Part shown: positions 8,342 to 16,436 of the stretch, one piece after another
How positions within the stretch are numbered: the stretch's first letter is position 1
Layout of the letters: every line of letters starts with the position of its first letter
Origin: Marinobacter sp.
GTDB taxonomy: Bacteria > Pseudomonadota > Gammaproteobacteria > Pseudomonadales > Oleiphilaceae
Direction: 5' to 3'
Assembly (NCBI GenBank): GCA_014359475.1
Contig: JACIZI010000008.1
Location: 1-64,000 of the forward strand
DNA: 64,000 bases
Position numbers and translations under genes: made by a program
The notes under the pieces: model-generated
Databases searched by the model: none
The model's input: the letters and a program-made list of their open reading frames with translations, nothing else
What the model was told of the DNA's origin: nothing

Positions 8342-8356
8342 AGTGATTTTCCTCCC

Positions 8357-9358
8357 TCAATCGTGTTGCGGCTGTCCCCTGAGGCTGCTTGCCACGACCA
8401 CCAGTGTGTGGGCTAGTGCCTCCCCTCGCTCAAGAGCAGTGAGCGCAGTTTCAGCGTCGATGGCATGCGGAGCGAGTTGGTACTCCAACTCGAGTGCATT
8501 GGCTGCGGCTATCTGTGGCGTGATCCCATCGAATACTTTCACAAGAGGCTCCATAGGGTAGAAGTGAAATGGTCCGAGTCCTTTCCGCTGGTTCTCCGCA
8601 TAGCCTCGAATGACCTCTGTGGCCTCGGACTGAAGCTTCCAGTTGTAGACGAGAATCTCCGGGGCATAACCCTCTGTCATTGGGACCTTGAGAATGGTTT
8701 CAATTGGAACTCGGGCACCTACGCATGAGATGGCGCGGCCACCAGGAGCCAGAAATGGCTTTGCTTCGCGGAGAAACGCACGGTGCAACTCGAGTAGATA
8801 AGCCTGGTCATCGGTGTTGGTGCCGGTGCCGCTCCAAATTGTGAAGCTGGAACTGTTCAAACCATCAAGCAGCGCTTGGGTTTCGGGTAGCGGAATATTT
8901 GGCAGGTTTTCATATATGACGTCGTACTTGAGGTTGAATTCGGCGAGAGGCCTGCACAAATCGCCAACACCGGCGAGGATATGGGTGTTCATGTTTTTCA
9001 AATTATGCATGATATTGGATTGTGCAGCCTGCACCACGGCCTCGTGAACGTCCGTGACCACTAAGACCTTTGGTTTGAGAATCTCGGCAGCGGTGAGGGC
9101 GTCGACGCCCGCGCCAGTGCCAATACTCGCAAAAGCACTAACAGTAATATCGCGGTTCGTGAGCGCTTGAAACGCCGGAAGCGCACCGGTGGTGACCCAG
9201 TCAGCACGCGGTATGTCGAGCTTAGGGGGATAGGTATTCGGCGTGACCGAAATTAGCAAAGGGTCAGTTATTCGCTCTGGTGAATAATCGGTTCCGAAGA
9301 GCTGATTCCAGGACAGCTCAAAAGTCTCCATGCCGGACGCGGTTGAATTCTGAACCAT
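8357..9358 (-). CDS. Class I SAM-dependent methyltransferase-fold enzyme
   Basis: A 333-residue enzyme with a Rossmann SAM-binding core. Motif I is ASIGTGAGVDAL (about residues 84-95), followed by an acidic residue at VVTDVHEA. Motif IV appears as YENLPNIPLP, a variant of the N/DPPY motif of HemK/PrmC-type N-methyltransferases. It has an N-terminal extension of about 70 residues and a C-terminal 100-residue helical region. The ATG at 9358 is chosen for its strong GAGGAGG ribosome binding site; the longer frame upstream is AT-rich promoter DNA. First gene of the operon, 15 bases before the PLP enzyme. The substrate is unknown. Some proteins of this fold do not methylate but cyclise SAM. Confidence 0.75.
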   Translation of the reverse strand: MVQNSTASGMETFELSWNQLFGTDYSPERITDPLLISVTPNTYPPKLDIPRADWVTTGALPAFQALTNRDITVSAFASIGTGAGVDALTAAEILKPKVLVVTDVHEAVVQAAQSNIMHNLKNMNTHILAGVGDLCRPLAEFNLKYDVIYENLPNIPLPETQALLDGLNSSSFTIWSGTGTNTDDQAYLLELHRAFLREAKPFLAPGGRAISCVGARVPIETILKVPMTEGYAPEILVYNWKLQSEATEVIRGYAENQRKGLGPFHFYPMEPLVKVFDGITPQIAAANALELEYQLAPHAIDAETALTALERGEALAHTLVVVASSLRGQPQHD

Positions 9359-9413
9359 GGCCTTTTCCTCCTCGATTAGTCCGGGAAATATTGATGGAAC
9401 TAGGCTAGGTGAT

Positions 9414-9442
9414 TTGACAACATTCTCAAAATGAATTATCAA
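9414..9442 (+). promoter_or_regulatory. Promoter of the LysR gene with a LysR box in its spacer
   Basis: TTGACA (9414-9419), a 17-base spacer and TATCAA (9437-9442) form a good sigma-70 promoter pointing to the LysR gene. Within the spacer ATTC-N7-GAAT (9422-9436) fits the T-N11-A LysR-binding pattern. A regulator bound there would block its own promoter and could act on the divergent operon, as is usual for LysR regulators. Confidence 0.55.
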
Positions 9443-9472
9443 TAAAATCATCATTAGAATTGGAAATGTTGA

Positions 9473-10390
9473 ATGGTGAGTCTCGACATTGATCTGCTCC
9501 GGGTATTCGTGGCAATCGCTGAGGAGACCAGCTTCACCGGGGCGGGTCAGCGGTTGTATCGCACTCAATCGACCGTGAGCCTCCAGCTTAAGCGGCTAGA
9601 ACAACAACTTGATAAGCGACTGGTGCAGCGGATGCAAGGACGGGTGCTTGGGCTGACTGATGCAGGGGAAACCCTGCTTGATCATGCTCGGCGCATCATT
9701 CGCGCCAACGATGAGGCGGCCGTCGCACTTGACAGCCCCAAGCTTGCCGGCATCGTACATCTCGGTGTTCCAGACGAATCCGTCCATTCCGTGATCTCCC
9801 GGGCCTTGGCGGCCTTTCGGTCGCGGTACCCTTTAGTACGCCTTGAGGTGACGTGCAGGCTTTCGACTGAGTTGGACGATCTGATCAATCGTGGACGGCT
9901 TGACCTGGCCCTCATCAATCGATGCGACCCCGTTGCTGTGCTGCCCGATCGGCTGTACACGGAACGCCTTACGTGGGTGGCGAGCAACAGCCTGTCTTGG
10001 AGGTCAAGCCAGCCGATTCCGCTAGCCGGTTTTCCTCCAGGCTGTGCGTATCGTGCACGTACCATCAGCGCGCTTGAAGGTGCGGGCCTGGACTGGGTGG
10101 ACGTCTATACCAGTACAAGCCACTATGGTGTGTGGGCGGCGGTGACGTCAGGGCTGGGGCTTGCTGCCCTGCCGACGGTTGCTGTGCCGCGACAGGCGAG
10201 TGGGACCACGTATCAGCCGGAGTTGCCGGAACTCGGCGATGTTGAGGTCGCGCTTGTTTGCGACCCCGCACGGGAAACGGAGACTGTCAGGTGCCTATGC
10301 GACCACATTAGAACGCAGCTAAGTGATCGCGGACACCGTCGAGTGTTCGAGGATTGGAGTGGCCCCCATTTCGACCGGACACCAGGCTGA
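9473..10390 (+). CDS. LysR-family regulator of the divergent methyltransferase operon
   Basis: A 305-residue LysR-type regulator. The winged helix-turn-helix is at residues 1-62 (DIDLLRVFVAIAEETSFTGA, then RTQSTVSLQLKRLEQQL), followed by the effector-binding domain from about residue 90. It is divergent from the methyltransferase/PLP/exporter operon with a 114-base intergenic region carrying a LysR box, so it most likely controls that operon in response to a related metabolite. The ATG at 9473 is followed immediately by a GTG, so the exact start could be either. Confidence 0.9.
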   Translation: MVSLDIDLLRVFVAIAEETSFTGAGQRLYRTQSTVSLQLKRLEQQLDKRLVQRMQGRVLGLTDAGETLLDHARRIIRANDEAAVALDSPKLAGIVHLGVPDESVHSVISRALAAFRSRYPLVRLEVTCRLSTELDDLINRGRLDLALINRCDPVAVLPDRLYTERLTWVASNSLSWRSSQPIPLAGFPPGCAYRARTISALEGAGLDWVDVYTSTSHYGVWAAVTSGLGLAALPTVAVPRQASGTTYQPELPELGDVEVALVCDPARETETVRCLCDHIRTQLSDRGHRRVFEDWSGPHFDRTPG

Positions 10391-10449
10391 CCGTCAGGAG
10401 ATAGGCGTATGCCTGGTGCTTAGGGGTTGGAAAGAGATCAAGGTGATCA

Positions 10450-10935
10450 CCTGCGTGCAGCGTCGATGCCGATGATGCGGTGGTCAGTGCCCAGGAACAG
10501 CCCGAGCTGAAGAACCGTATCCGTGATCTCGAGCGTGCCTTGGGTCGCAAGGCATTGGAGGGCGAGATCCTCAAGGAAGCCATTGAGGTCGGACGTGAGA
10601 AAACTGATATCGCATGTGCCGTTGCTGCCGGAGGACGATTCCCGATGAAGGCGGTGGCTGAGACGTTCGGGGTATCGCGCTCCCAACTGGCCTGCCGGGT
10701 GTCGGGCAGTGCGCGCCGGCGCGCGGGTAATGCCCGTCAATCACAAGCGGGCCTACCGCCTGATGTCGCAGAACAGCCTGCTGCTGGCCCGCCATACTGG
10801 CCGTGGACGGCAGATCAGCCGCGACGGCAAGGTAATCACCCTGCGATCCAACCTGCGCTGGTGCTCGGACACCTTCGAGATCCCGCGCTTCACGCCGACC
10901 CGCAGCAAATCAGCAACCGCCTCGTGCCCGGTCAA
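10450..10935 (+). mobile_element. Decayed IS3-family transposase fragment
   Basis: Three pieces of an IS3-family element are recognisable. The end of orfA is LKNRIRDLERALGRKALEGE. The start of orfB is MKAVAETFGVSRSQLACRV, from 10645. In another frame, from about 10740, HKRAYRLMSQNSLLLARHTG is followed by ITLRSNLRWCSDTFEI. Between the second and third pieces roughly 100 codons are missing. The catalytic DDE core after RWCSD is absent. It is a dead remnant of the IS2-like subgroup. The terminal inverted repeats were not found. Confidence 0.75.
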
Positions 10936-10975
10936 TTAGGGGCAACTCCACGCCCATCATCGCATTCCTTACTTG

Positions 10976-11043
10976 GTAGCTAAGGGCCTTGCGGCCCTTC
11001 GCCCCATAAGAACTGTACGTGATAGTTTCCCATCATACAGCTC
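10976..11043 (-). mobile_element. 3' end of a group II intron (domains V and VI), no reverse transcriptase
   Basis: The minus strand at 11043-11010 is a 34-base hairpin that starts GAGCTGTATG and ends CACGTACAGTTC, the exact length and pattern of group II intron domain V. It is followed by a second hairpin, AAGGGCCGCAAGGCCCTT, with a short tail AGCTACC, as expected for domain VI and the 3' splice site. No reverse transcriptase frame lies upstream, so the intron is either a truncated relic or an ORF-less form. The upstream boundary could not be placed; sequence up to about 11.4 kb may belong to it. Confidence 0.7.
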
Positions 11044-11217
11044 AAGCCCTTTGAAGGCCGCGTCAGCGACCCACCTATCGATATCCAATATAGCTTCCCT
11101 TCAGGCGGCCAGCTTTTCGTAGGACGAACGGTTCAGGAACGCCCGGTCCCGGCGCGTGCGTATTCCACATCAAGTGCTGGCAACACCGGCCAGGGGCCTC
11201 AGCGCCGCGCCCTTCGG

Positions 11218-11314
11218 GAGCCACTGAGAGCCTTGATAGCCGTGTTGCGCTGACTCGATTTGGAACCACCAAACCTTCACCATCGCGCCTTGCTCTCAAG
11301 GCTCTCAGTGGCTC
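11218..11314. repeat. 19-bp perfect inverted repeat with a 59-base spacer
   Basis: GAGCCACTGAGAGCCTTGA (11218-11236) is the exact reverse complement of 11296-11314. It lies upstream (minus strand) of the group II intron domain V and could be a stem of the intron RNA or the ends of a small mobile unit. No gene is supported between 10936 and 11406; a 74-codon frame here shows no family features. Confidence 0.6.
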
Positions 11315-11406
11315 AGTAGGTCAGCGAATTAACCAGACGGGACACTGTGTCTGATGCGCAATTGAATCAACCGGATGATTCGGCTCTGGCCCTGGATAAC
11401 CCGTTC

Positions 11407-13422
11407 TCAGTCGGCATGCCGGTTCCCGGGAGCCCAGCGGTTAAGAATCTTCTGCAGCTCTTTGCGATTGTAGGGCTTGGTGACGTAATCGTTCATGCCT
11501 GAGGCAAGGCATTCCTCCCGGTCCCCCTGCATGACATTGGCGGTTACCGCTACCACGGGTAGCTTCCGGAGGGTCGGGTCCTGCCGGATTTGCCGGGTGG
11601 CCTGGTAGCCATCCATAACCGGCATCTGGCAGTCCATCAGGACAATATCCACCGGATGCTGCCCGGATTTCAGGAATTCCAGTGCTTCCGCGCCATTTGC
11701 GGCGCTCACCACCGAGTGCCCCATACGTTTCAGAATCCCGGTTGCCACCATCTGGTTTACGTCGTTGTCCTCTACCAGAAGAATGTTCAGCTTCTGTGAC
11801 AGGTCTTCGGGTTGCGCATTTTGCGCGGCAGGGAAGACAGTTGCCGGGCCCTCGTCCGGTTCGTTGACGGCGGGTTGGCAAACCGGCAGTGGCAGTGTGA
11901 CCGTGAAATGAGTGCCGACGTTCTCTTCCGATTCAACGCTGATGCGCCCGTGCATGCGCTCGACCAGCTGGCGGCAAAGGGTCAGGCCCAGCCCCGTGCC
12001 TCCGTACAGCCTGGTGGTGCCGGAGTCTGCCTGGGAGAAGGGCGAGAAGATCCGGTGCATGCCCTGTTTTGACATGCCGATGCCGGTATCGATCACTTCA
12101 ATGCGCACATCGCCTTCCAGGAAATCGATGCGCAGTGTAACAGTGCCCTCGTCGGTAAACTTGATGGCGTTGCTCAGGAGGTTGTTGAGAATCTGGCGGG
12201 TCCGGGTGGGGTCACCGAGGAAGCAGTCAGGAAGATCACGGGCGATGTCGGCTATTACTTCGATCCCTTTGCGATGCGCCTGCTGGGCGTGGAGCGTGGC
12301 GCACTCCCGGGCCAGATCCCGGAGGCTGAAGGGAATGCGCTCCAGGCTGAGTTTGCCCGCCTCCACCTTGGATATGTCCAGGATGTCGTTGAGCAGTCCC
12401 AACAGGCTCTGGCCGGCGGCAAGTGCGATATTCAAGCGTTCTTGCTGATGCTCATCGGCTTCACTTTCCAGGGCGAGCCCCAGCATTCCCAGCAGGCCGT
12501 TCAGCGGGGTACGAATTTCGTGACTCATACTGGCCAGGAAGTTGGCGCGGGCTCTCGCGCGCCTTACCGCATCTTCCTTGGCGCGCACCAGTGCACGGTT
12601 GCCCCGCTGCAAAGCCTTGTTCTTCTCTGAGATTTCCCGGGTACGGTCTTCCACCTCTCGTTCCAGCCGAAAGGAGTAGTCTTTCATGCTGACTTCCGCC
12701 TGGCGCAGTTTCTCCAGCGTGGCGTCGATGGTCTGCAGGTGGTCATTGATAATCTCCACCATAGTACCGATCTCGTCATGGCGGTGTTGCTCTGGTATCG
12801 GCAGCCGCACCTTTTCCGGCGTATCCGCCTGGACCTGCTGCAAAGCTCCAATGACGTTGAGCATGGGGCGTGTCAGCTGGAAGTAGAAGATCACCAGTAG
12901 CGCCATGGACAGTACAATACTTTTTATAAAGCCGCTGACGATGGTGTAGGCCGCCCGCTCCAGAAAACCCGTGCCGTAGTAGTAGGTGTCGATGGTGACC
13001 TGCAGGTGCCCCAGAGCCAGATCCGTAAGCTGGGGTACCGATAGTTTCTGGGTAAATTGCAGGCTTTCCCCGAACAGCAGGTCGCTCAGCCAGCGGTAGT
13101 TCGATCCGGTGCTGCTTTCACTGACGGCAGCGAGTGTGCGGCCGCCATCGTCAATTATACGGGCATCAATGGTCGCGGGATGATGAAGAAGGCCTTCCAG
13201 CAGCTCCTCTGCCAGTCTCGCGTCAATGTTGTAGGCAATCTGTGAGGCGGGGCTTTGACTGATTTCCAGCAGTGCACTGATTTCATCGGTCATGGTCTGG
13301 CGGGCATTGGCATAATCCAGGCCTACCTGCACCAGGTTGAGCAACAGTCCCACGCCCATGGCGAGCAGAACGGTATTGCGCGCGAGTCTGTAGGATAACC
13401 GTTTGCGGAATTGGTTCTGCAC
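11407..13422 (-). CDS. Membrane hybrid sensor histidine kinase/response regulator
   Basis: A 671-residue two-component hybrid kinase. There is a membrane helix at about 15-35, a periplasmic sensor to about 160 and a second helix near 165-183. HAMP spans about 185-240, a coiled coil to 290, and the HisKA domain has the phospho-accepting His301 in MSHEIRTPLNG. The HATPase domain has N-box NLLSNAIKF and glycine boxes DTGIGM and GGTGLGL. The receiver domain (545-660) has Asp597 in VLMDCQMPVMDG. There is no HPt domain, so phosphate transfer needs an HPt protein elsewhere. The GTG at 13422 is the likely start. Architecture is BarA-like but the signal is unknown. Confidence 0.9.
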   Translation of the reverse strand: MQNQFRKRLSYRLARNTVLLAMGVGLLLNLVQVGLDYANARQTMTDEISALLEISQSPASQIAYNIDARLAEELLEGLLHHPATIDARIIDDGGRTLAAVSESSTGSNYRWLSDLLFGESLQFTQKLSVPQLTDLALGHLQVTIDTYYYGTGFLERAAYTIVSGFIKSIVLSMALLVIFYFQLTRPMLNVIGALQQVQADTPEKVRLPIPEQHRHDEIGTMVEIINDHLQTIDATLEKLRQAEVSMKDYSFRLEREVEDRTREISEKNKALQRGNRALVRAKEDAVRRARARANFLASMSHEIRTPLNGLLGMLGLALESEADEHQQERLNIALAAGQSLLGLLNDILDISKVEAGKLSLERIPFSLRDLARECATLHAQQAHRKGIEVIADIARDLPDCFLGDPTRTRQILNNLLSNAIKFTDEGTVTLRIDFLEGDVRIEVIDTGIGMSKQGMHRIFSPFSQADSGTTRLYGGTGLGLTLCRQLVERMHGRISVESEENVGTHFTVTLPLPVCQPAVNEPDEGPATVFPAAQNAQPEDLSQKLNILLVEDNDVNQMVATGILKRMGHSVVSAANGAEALEFLKSGQHPVDIVLMDCQMPVMDGYQATRQIRQDPTLRKLPVVAVTANVMQGDREECLASGMNDYVTKPYNRKELQKILNRWAPGNRHAD

Positions 13423-13478
13423 GATGGAAAACGGTCCTTGTCGGTCGGGGTCAGCCGGCTGCAGGCAGGCTCGGGCAG

Positions 13479-14258
13479 TCAGTCATCATAATCGGCTTTC
13501 TTTTTCCATTCATCATCGTGCAGAAAAGTATCCCAATCCCGGTCCAGTTTGGTCTGGGAATCCTGAATGGCTGCCTGGTCGTTGTTAATCTCCCGGGCAG
13601 CGTCTTCCAGTTCGTGAATGCGTGTCCGGAAACTCTTGATTGCCTTGACGGCCAAAGGATTGTCCCTGGATTTGTTCATTTCTGTACTGGCCAGATGATA
13701 CTCGTGAATGGCCTTGCGAATCTGGTTTTGCTTCACATGTTCGCGCGCCAGAAAGACGTGCAGGTCTGCGTGGGTCTTGTGGATCAGAAACAGCACGTAC
13801 TTAAGATTCTTTTTGGCAGTGGCGCCATCTATCTGGCGGGCCTTGTGCATGCCTTCAAGCATCTTGAAAAGAACCTGAAGCAGCTCCTGGATATGCTTGC
13901 TTTTTTCGGGAGTATCCACCTTGATAGGCGCTTGTTTCTCTGTGCCCGCTTCTGCGGCCTGGCGCAATTGCGCTGCCTGTTGCGCTTTCCGGTTGGCTGA
14001 CTCGCCGGCCTTCAGGGATTTGAGGCCGGCGGAGGCCAGCTCCAGCTGTTGGATGAGTAGCAGTTTCAGCTCTTTGTTCAGGTACTGCCCCGGTAACTCG
14101 GTGAGCAGGCGCAGGGCTCTGTTATAGCTGTCTTCCAGTGCGGTGACCCGGCGGGCCCGCTCGATGCGGCTGCGCTCCCGGAGCTGACTGCCAATAACCA
14201 GCACAATGGAGGCAGTGACGACAATAGCAAGGATCAGGATGATGGTTGAAGTATTCAT
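13479..14258 (-). CDS. Membrane-anchored coiled-coil protein of unknown function
   Basis: 259 residues: one N-terminal transmembrane helix (about 5-24), then a long, charged helical cytoplasmic region with Gln/Ala-rich segments (RKAQQAAQLRQAAEAG). No enzyme motif is seen. It is the gene immediately upstream of the hybrid histidine kinase (56-base gap) on the same strand, so the two may be co-transcribed. No function can be assigned; a scaffold or signalling partner role is only a guess from the neighbour. Confidence 0.65.
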   Translation of the reverse strand: MNTSTIILILAIVVTASIVLVIGSQLRERSRIERARRVTALEDSYNRALRLLTELPGQYLNKELKLLLIQQLELASAGLKSLKAGESANRKAQQAAQLRQAAEAGTEKQAPIKVDTPEKSKHIQELLQVLFKMLEGMHKARQIDGATAKKNLKYVLFLIHKTHADLHVFLAREHVKQNQIRKAIHEYHLASTEMNKSRDNPLAVKAIKSFRTRIHELEDAAREINNDQAAIQDSQTKLDRDWDTFLHDDEWKKKADYDD

Positions 14259-14462
14259 TCTGTTTGGGCGCAGACCTTGGTTTCGGGTTGAAGGGTGACG
14301 GATTGGAGTAATCCGGAAAATCCACCTATTCCCTTGAGGTTAGCAGAAACAGGCCGCTTCCACCGTTTAGAAATGTGACTGAATTCCGTATGGTATTTCG
14401 GAATCCTATCGTGCTGTGTGTTAGCATAAATCATGTGAATGTTACAGGCCAATAGAAGCATT

Positions 14463-15473
14463 ATGGATATTTCCAGGGTGGACCTCAATCTGCTGGTTTA
14501 TCTGGACGTGCTGTTGCGGGAGAAAAACGTCACCAAGGCTGCCAATCACCTGGGCATTACCCAGCCAGCCATGAGTAATGGCTTGCGGCGGCTCCGGGAT
14601 CTGTTCGGTGACCCTCTGCTTGTGCGTACCAGCGAAGGCATGACGGCAACGGAGCGGGCTGCGGAATTGCAGCCGATGGTGCGGAGCATCCTCTTCGATA
14701 TTGAGCAGGCCGTGCAGGAAAAGACCGCCTTCTCCGCCCGGGACAGTCAGAGGGTATTCCGCATCATGGCCAGTGACTATGCGGAATCCTGCCTGATGCC
14801 CCGGGTGTTGCGCAGAATCCGCCAGAAAGCGCCGCAGGTGACACTGGATGTGTTGACACCCAGTGATGTGGATTTTCAGGATCTGGAGCAGGGCCGGCTG
14901 GATATGGCCATCAACCGGTTTGACAAGATTCCCCAGTCATTCCACCAGAAAACCCTCTGGACCGAATATTTTGCCTGCCTGATGAGCGCCCGCAACCCGG
15001 TGCTCAAGCAACCGTTTACCCTGGATGCCTATCTGGATGGCAGTCATATCTGGGTCAGCAAGACCGGGTTCGGTGTGGGTGTGGGGGTTAACCCGAAGGA
15101 TGTTCAACGGCTGGGGTGGGTGGATGAAGCCCTGTCCCTGATCGGCCGCAAGCGGCGGATTTCGGTGTTTACTCGCCATTATCAGGTGGCCATGTTGCTG
15201 GCGGAACAGCACGACCTGATTGCCACCCTGCCGTCCCGGGCGGCCTGGCTGCAGAGGGATAACCCTGACCTGGTGGTCAAGGTGCCGCCCTTCGAGATCC
15301 CGCCTTTCGAACTGAAAATGGCCTGGAGTCCGTTACTGCAGCACAACCCTGACCATCAGTGGCTGCGCCGCTTGATTGCCGAAGTGGCAGAGGAAGTGGA
15401 TGAGGAGTTTGCGCCTTTTGGAGTCCAGTTCGAGTCTGCTGATACCCCGCGGGTATTTCATTCAGAGCGGTAG
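14463..15473 (+). CDS. LysR-family transcriptional regulator
   Basis: A 336-residue LysR regulator. The N-terminal DNA-binding domain reads DLNLLVYLDVLLREKNVTKA, then HLGITQPAMSNGLRRLRDLFG, close to the NodD/LeuO/SyrM-like subgroup with the PAMSN recognition helix. The effector domain follows from about residue 95. The ATG at 14463 puts the helix-turn-helix at the usual distance. It is divergent from the coiled-coil/histidine-kinase genes and its last 12 bases overlap the 3' end of the convergent GNAT gene. The target is unknown. Confidence 0.88.
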   Translation: MDISRVDLNLLVYLDVLLREKNVTKAANHLGITQPAMSNGLRRLRDLFGDPLLVRTSEGMTATERAAELQPMVRSILFDIEQAVQEKTAFSARDSQRVFRIMASDYAESCLMPRVLRRIRQKAPQVTLDVLTPSDVDFQDLEQGRLDMAINRFDKIPQSFHQKTLWTEYFACLMSARNPVLKQPFTLDAYLDGSHIWVSKTGFGVGVGVNPKDVQRLGWVDEALSLIGRKRRISVFTRHYQVAMLLAEQHDLIATLPSRAAWLQRDNPDLVVKVPPFEIPPFELKMAWSPLLQHNPDHQWLRRLIAEVAEEVDEEFAPFGVQFESADTPRVFHSER

Positions 15474-16436
15474 ATCGCGCAGTTCGACAGACGGGCGGGC
15501 CACCTCCCACATGCGTTGGTAGGACTCGGCCAGTTGCCGCACCCGGCCGGCATGGGTGAATCCGGCAAAGCCGGCAGGCTGTGTCGCATCGTGGCGGTAA
15601 ACCAGGCCTTCGCTGTCTGCCAGCAAAAACGCGGTATCCTCGAAGGGGTAGTCCGGATTGACCAGTTTCAGTGTTATGTGGCTGGGCAGGCGCCTGATTA
15701 ACTGCACGAATTCGTGGCGGCGTTTGACCAGCGGCTTGTCGTCATGGATCAGGATGCGCACTTCACTCGCCCGATGGCTGCGGGCCAGGTCCGAGAGTAT
15801 CTGCCGCAGTGTGGCCCGGTCGTATACACTGTGTTCCAGCAGGCGATCATAAATCCAGATGCACCGGGCAGCCTGGCCGGCCACCGTGTCCAGCAGGGGG
15901 ATCAGCTCCGGTTCAGATACAAAGCGCCAGGGCCGCTTGTCCATGCCAAGCACTAAAGGGGCGGGGCCACGGTCTTGTTCATCGAGGGCGCTGACCAGTG
16001 CCAGAGGGGCCAGGCAGCGCATATCGACGTGGGGAATGCCGGCATCCTCATAGGTGTCCGAGCACACGTGGAAGCCGCATCGTTGGTAGAAACCGATGGC
16101 CTGGATCTGGGCAGAGAGTTCAAAGCGTGGATAGCGATGGGCATTATCCCGGATCAGATGCTGCAGCAGGGCGGCGCCAAAACCCTGGTCCCGGTATTCC
16201 GGGAGAACCGCCATCCGGCCGATGTGGGCAGTTTCTTCGAGGGTGGAAAACAGGCGAGCCGTAGCTACCGGGGTGTTGTCCGCCAGTACCGCCAGGTAAT
16301 GGTCGGCAATTTCGTCGGTGTCGTCCCACTCCAGATCCGGAGGCACCGACTGCTCCCTGACGAATACACGCTCCCGGATCTCCCGTACCTGGCCGGGAGC
16401 CAGTTGCCAGCTGTATTTGCGGAACCGCAGATTCAT
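15462..16436 (-). CDS. GNAT acetyltransferase fused to a C-terminal domain of unknown function
   Basis: 324 residues. Residues 1-145 are an ElaA-like GNAT acetyltransferase: VREQSVPPDLEWD near the N-terminus, the acetyl-CoA loop around YRDQGFGAALL and the terminal GFYQRCGF. Residues 165-320 form a second domain (RCIWIYDRLLEHSVYDRATL, then RILIHDDKPL) that resembles the phospholipase-D-like DUF7931 type found in marine gammaproteobacteria. Its start overlaps the roxA stop by 4 bases (ATGA), so it is translationally coupled to the ribosomal oxygenase. The acetyl acceptor is unknown. Confidence 0.8.
   Translation of the reverse strand: MNLRFRKYSWQLAPGQVREIRERVFVREQSVPPDLEWDDTDEIADHYLAVLADNTPVATARLFSTLEETAHIGRMAVLPEYRDQGFGAALLQHLIRDNAHRYPRFELSAQIQAIGFYQRCGFHVCSDTYEDAGIPHVDMRCLAPLALVSALDEQDRGPAPLVLGMDKRPWRFVSEPELIPLLDTVAGQAARCIWIYDRLLEHSVYDRATLRQILSDLARSHRASEVRILIHDDKPLVKRRHEFVQLIRRLPSHITLKLVNPDYPFEDTAFLLADSEGLVYRHDATQPAGFAGFTHAGRVRQLAESYQRMWEVARPSVELRDLPL

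Noticed and set aside
11075..11299. 74-codon frame in the intron/IS remnant region
   Set aside because: Lies between intron remnant features and has no family features; probably chance.
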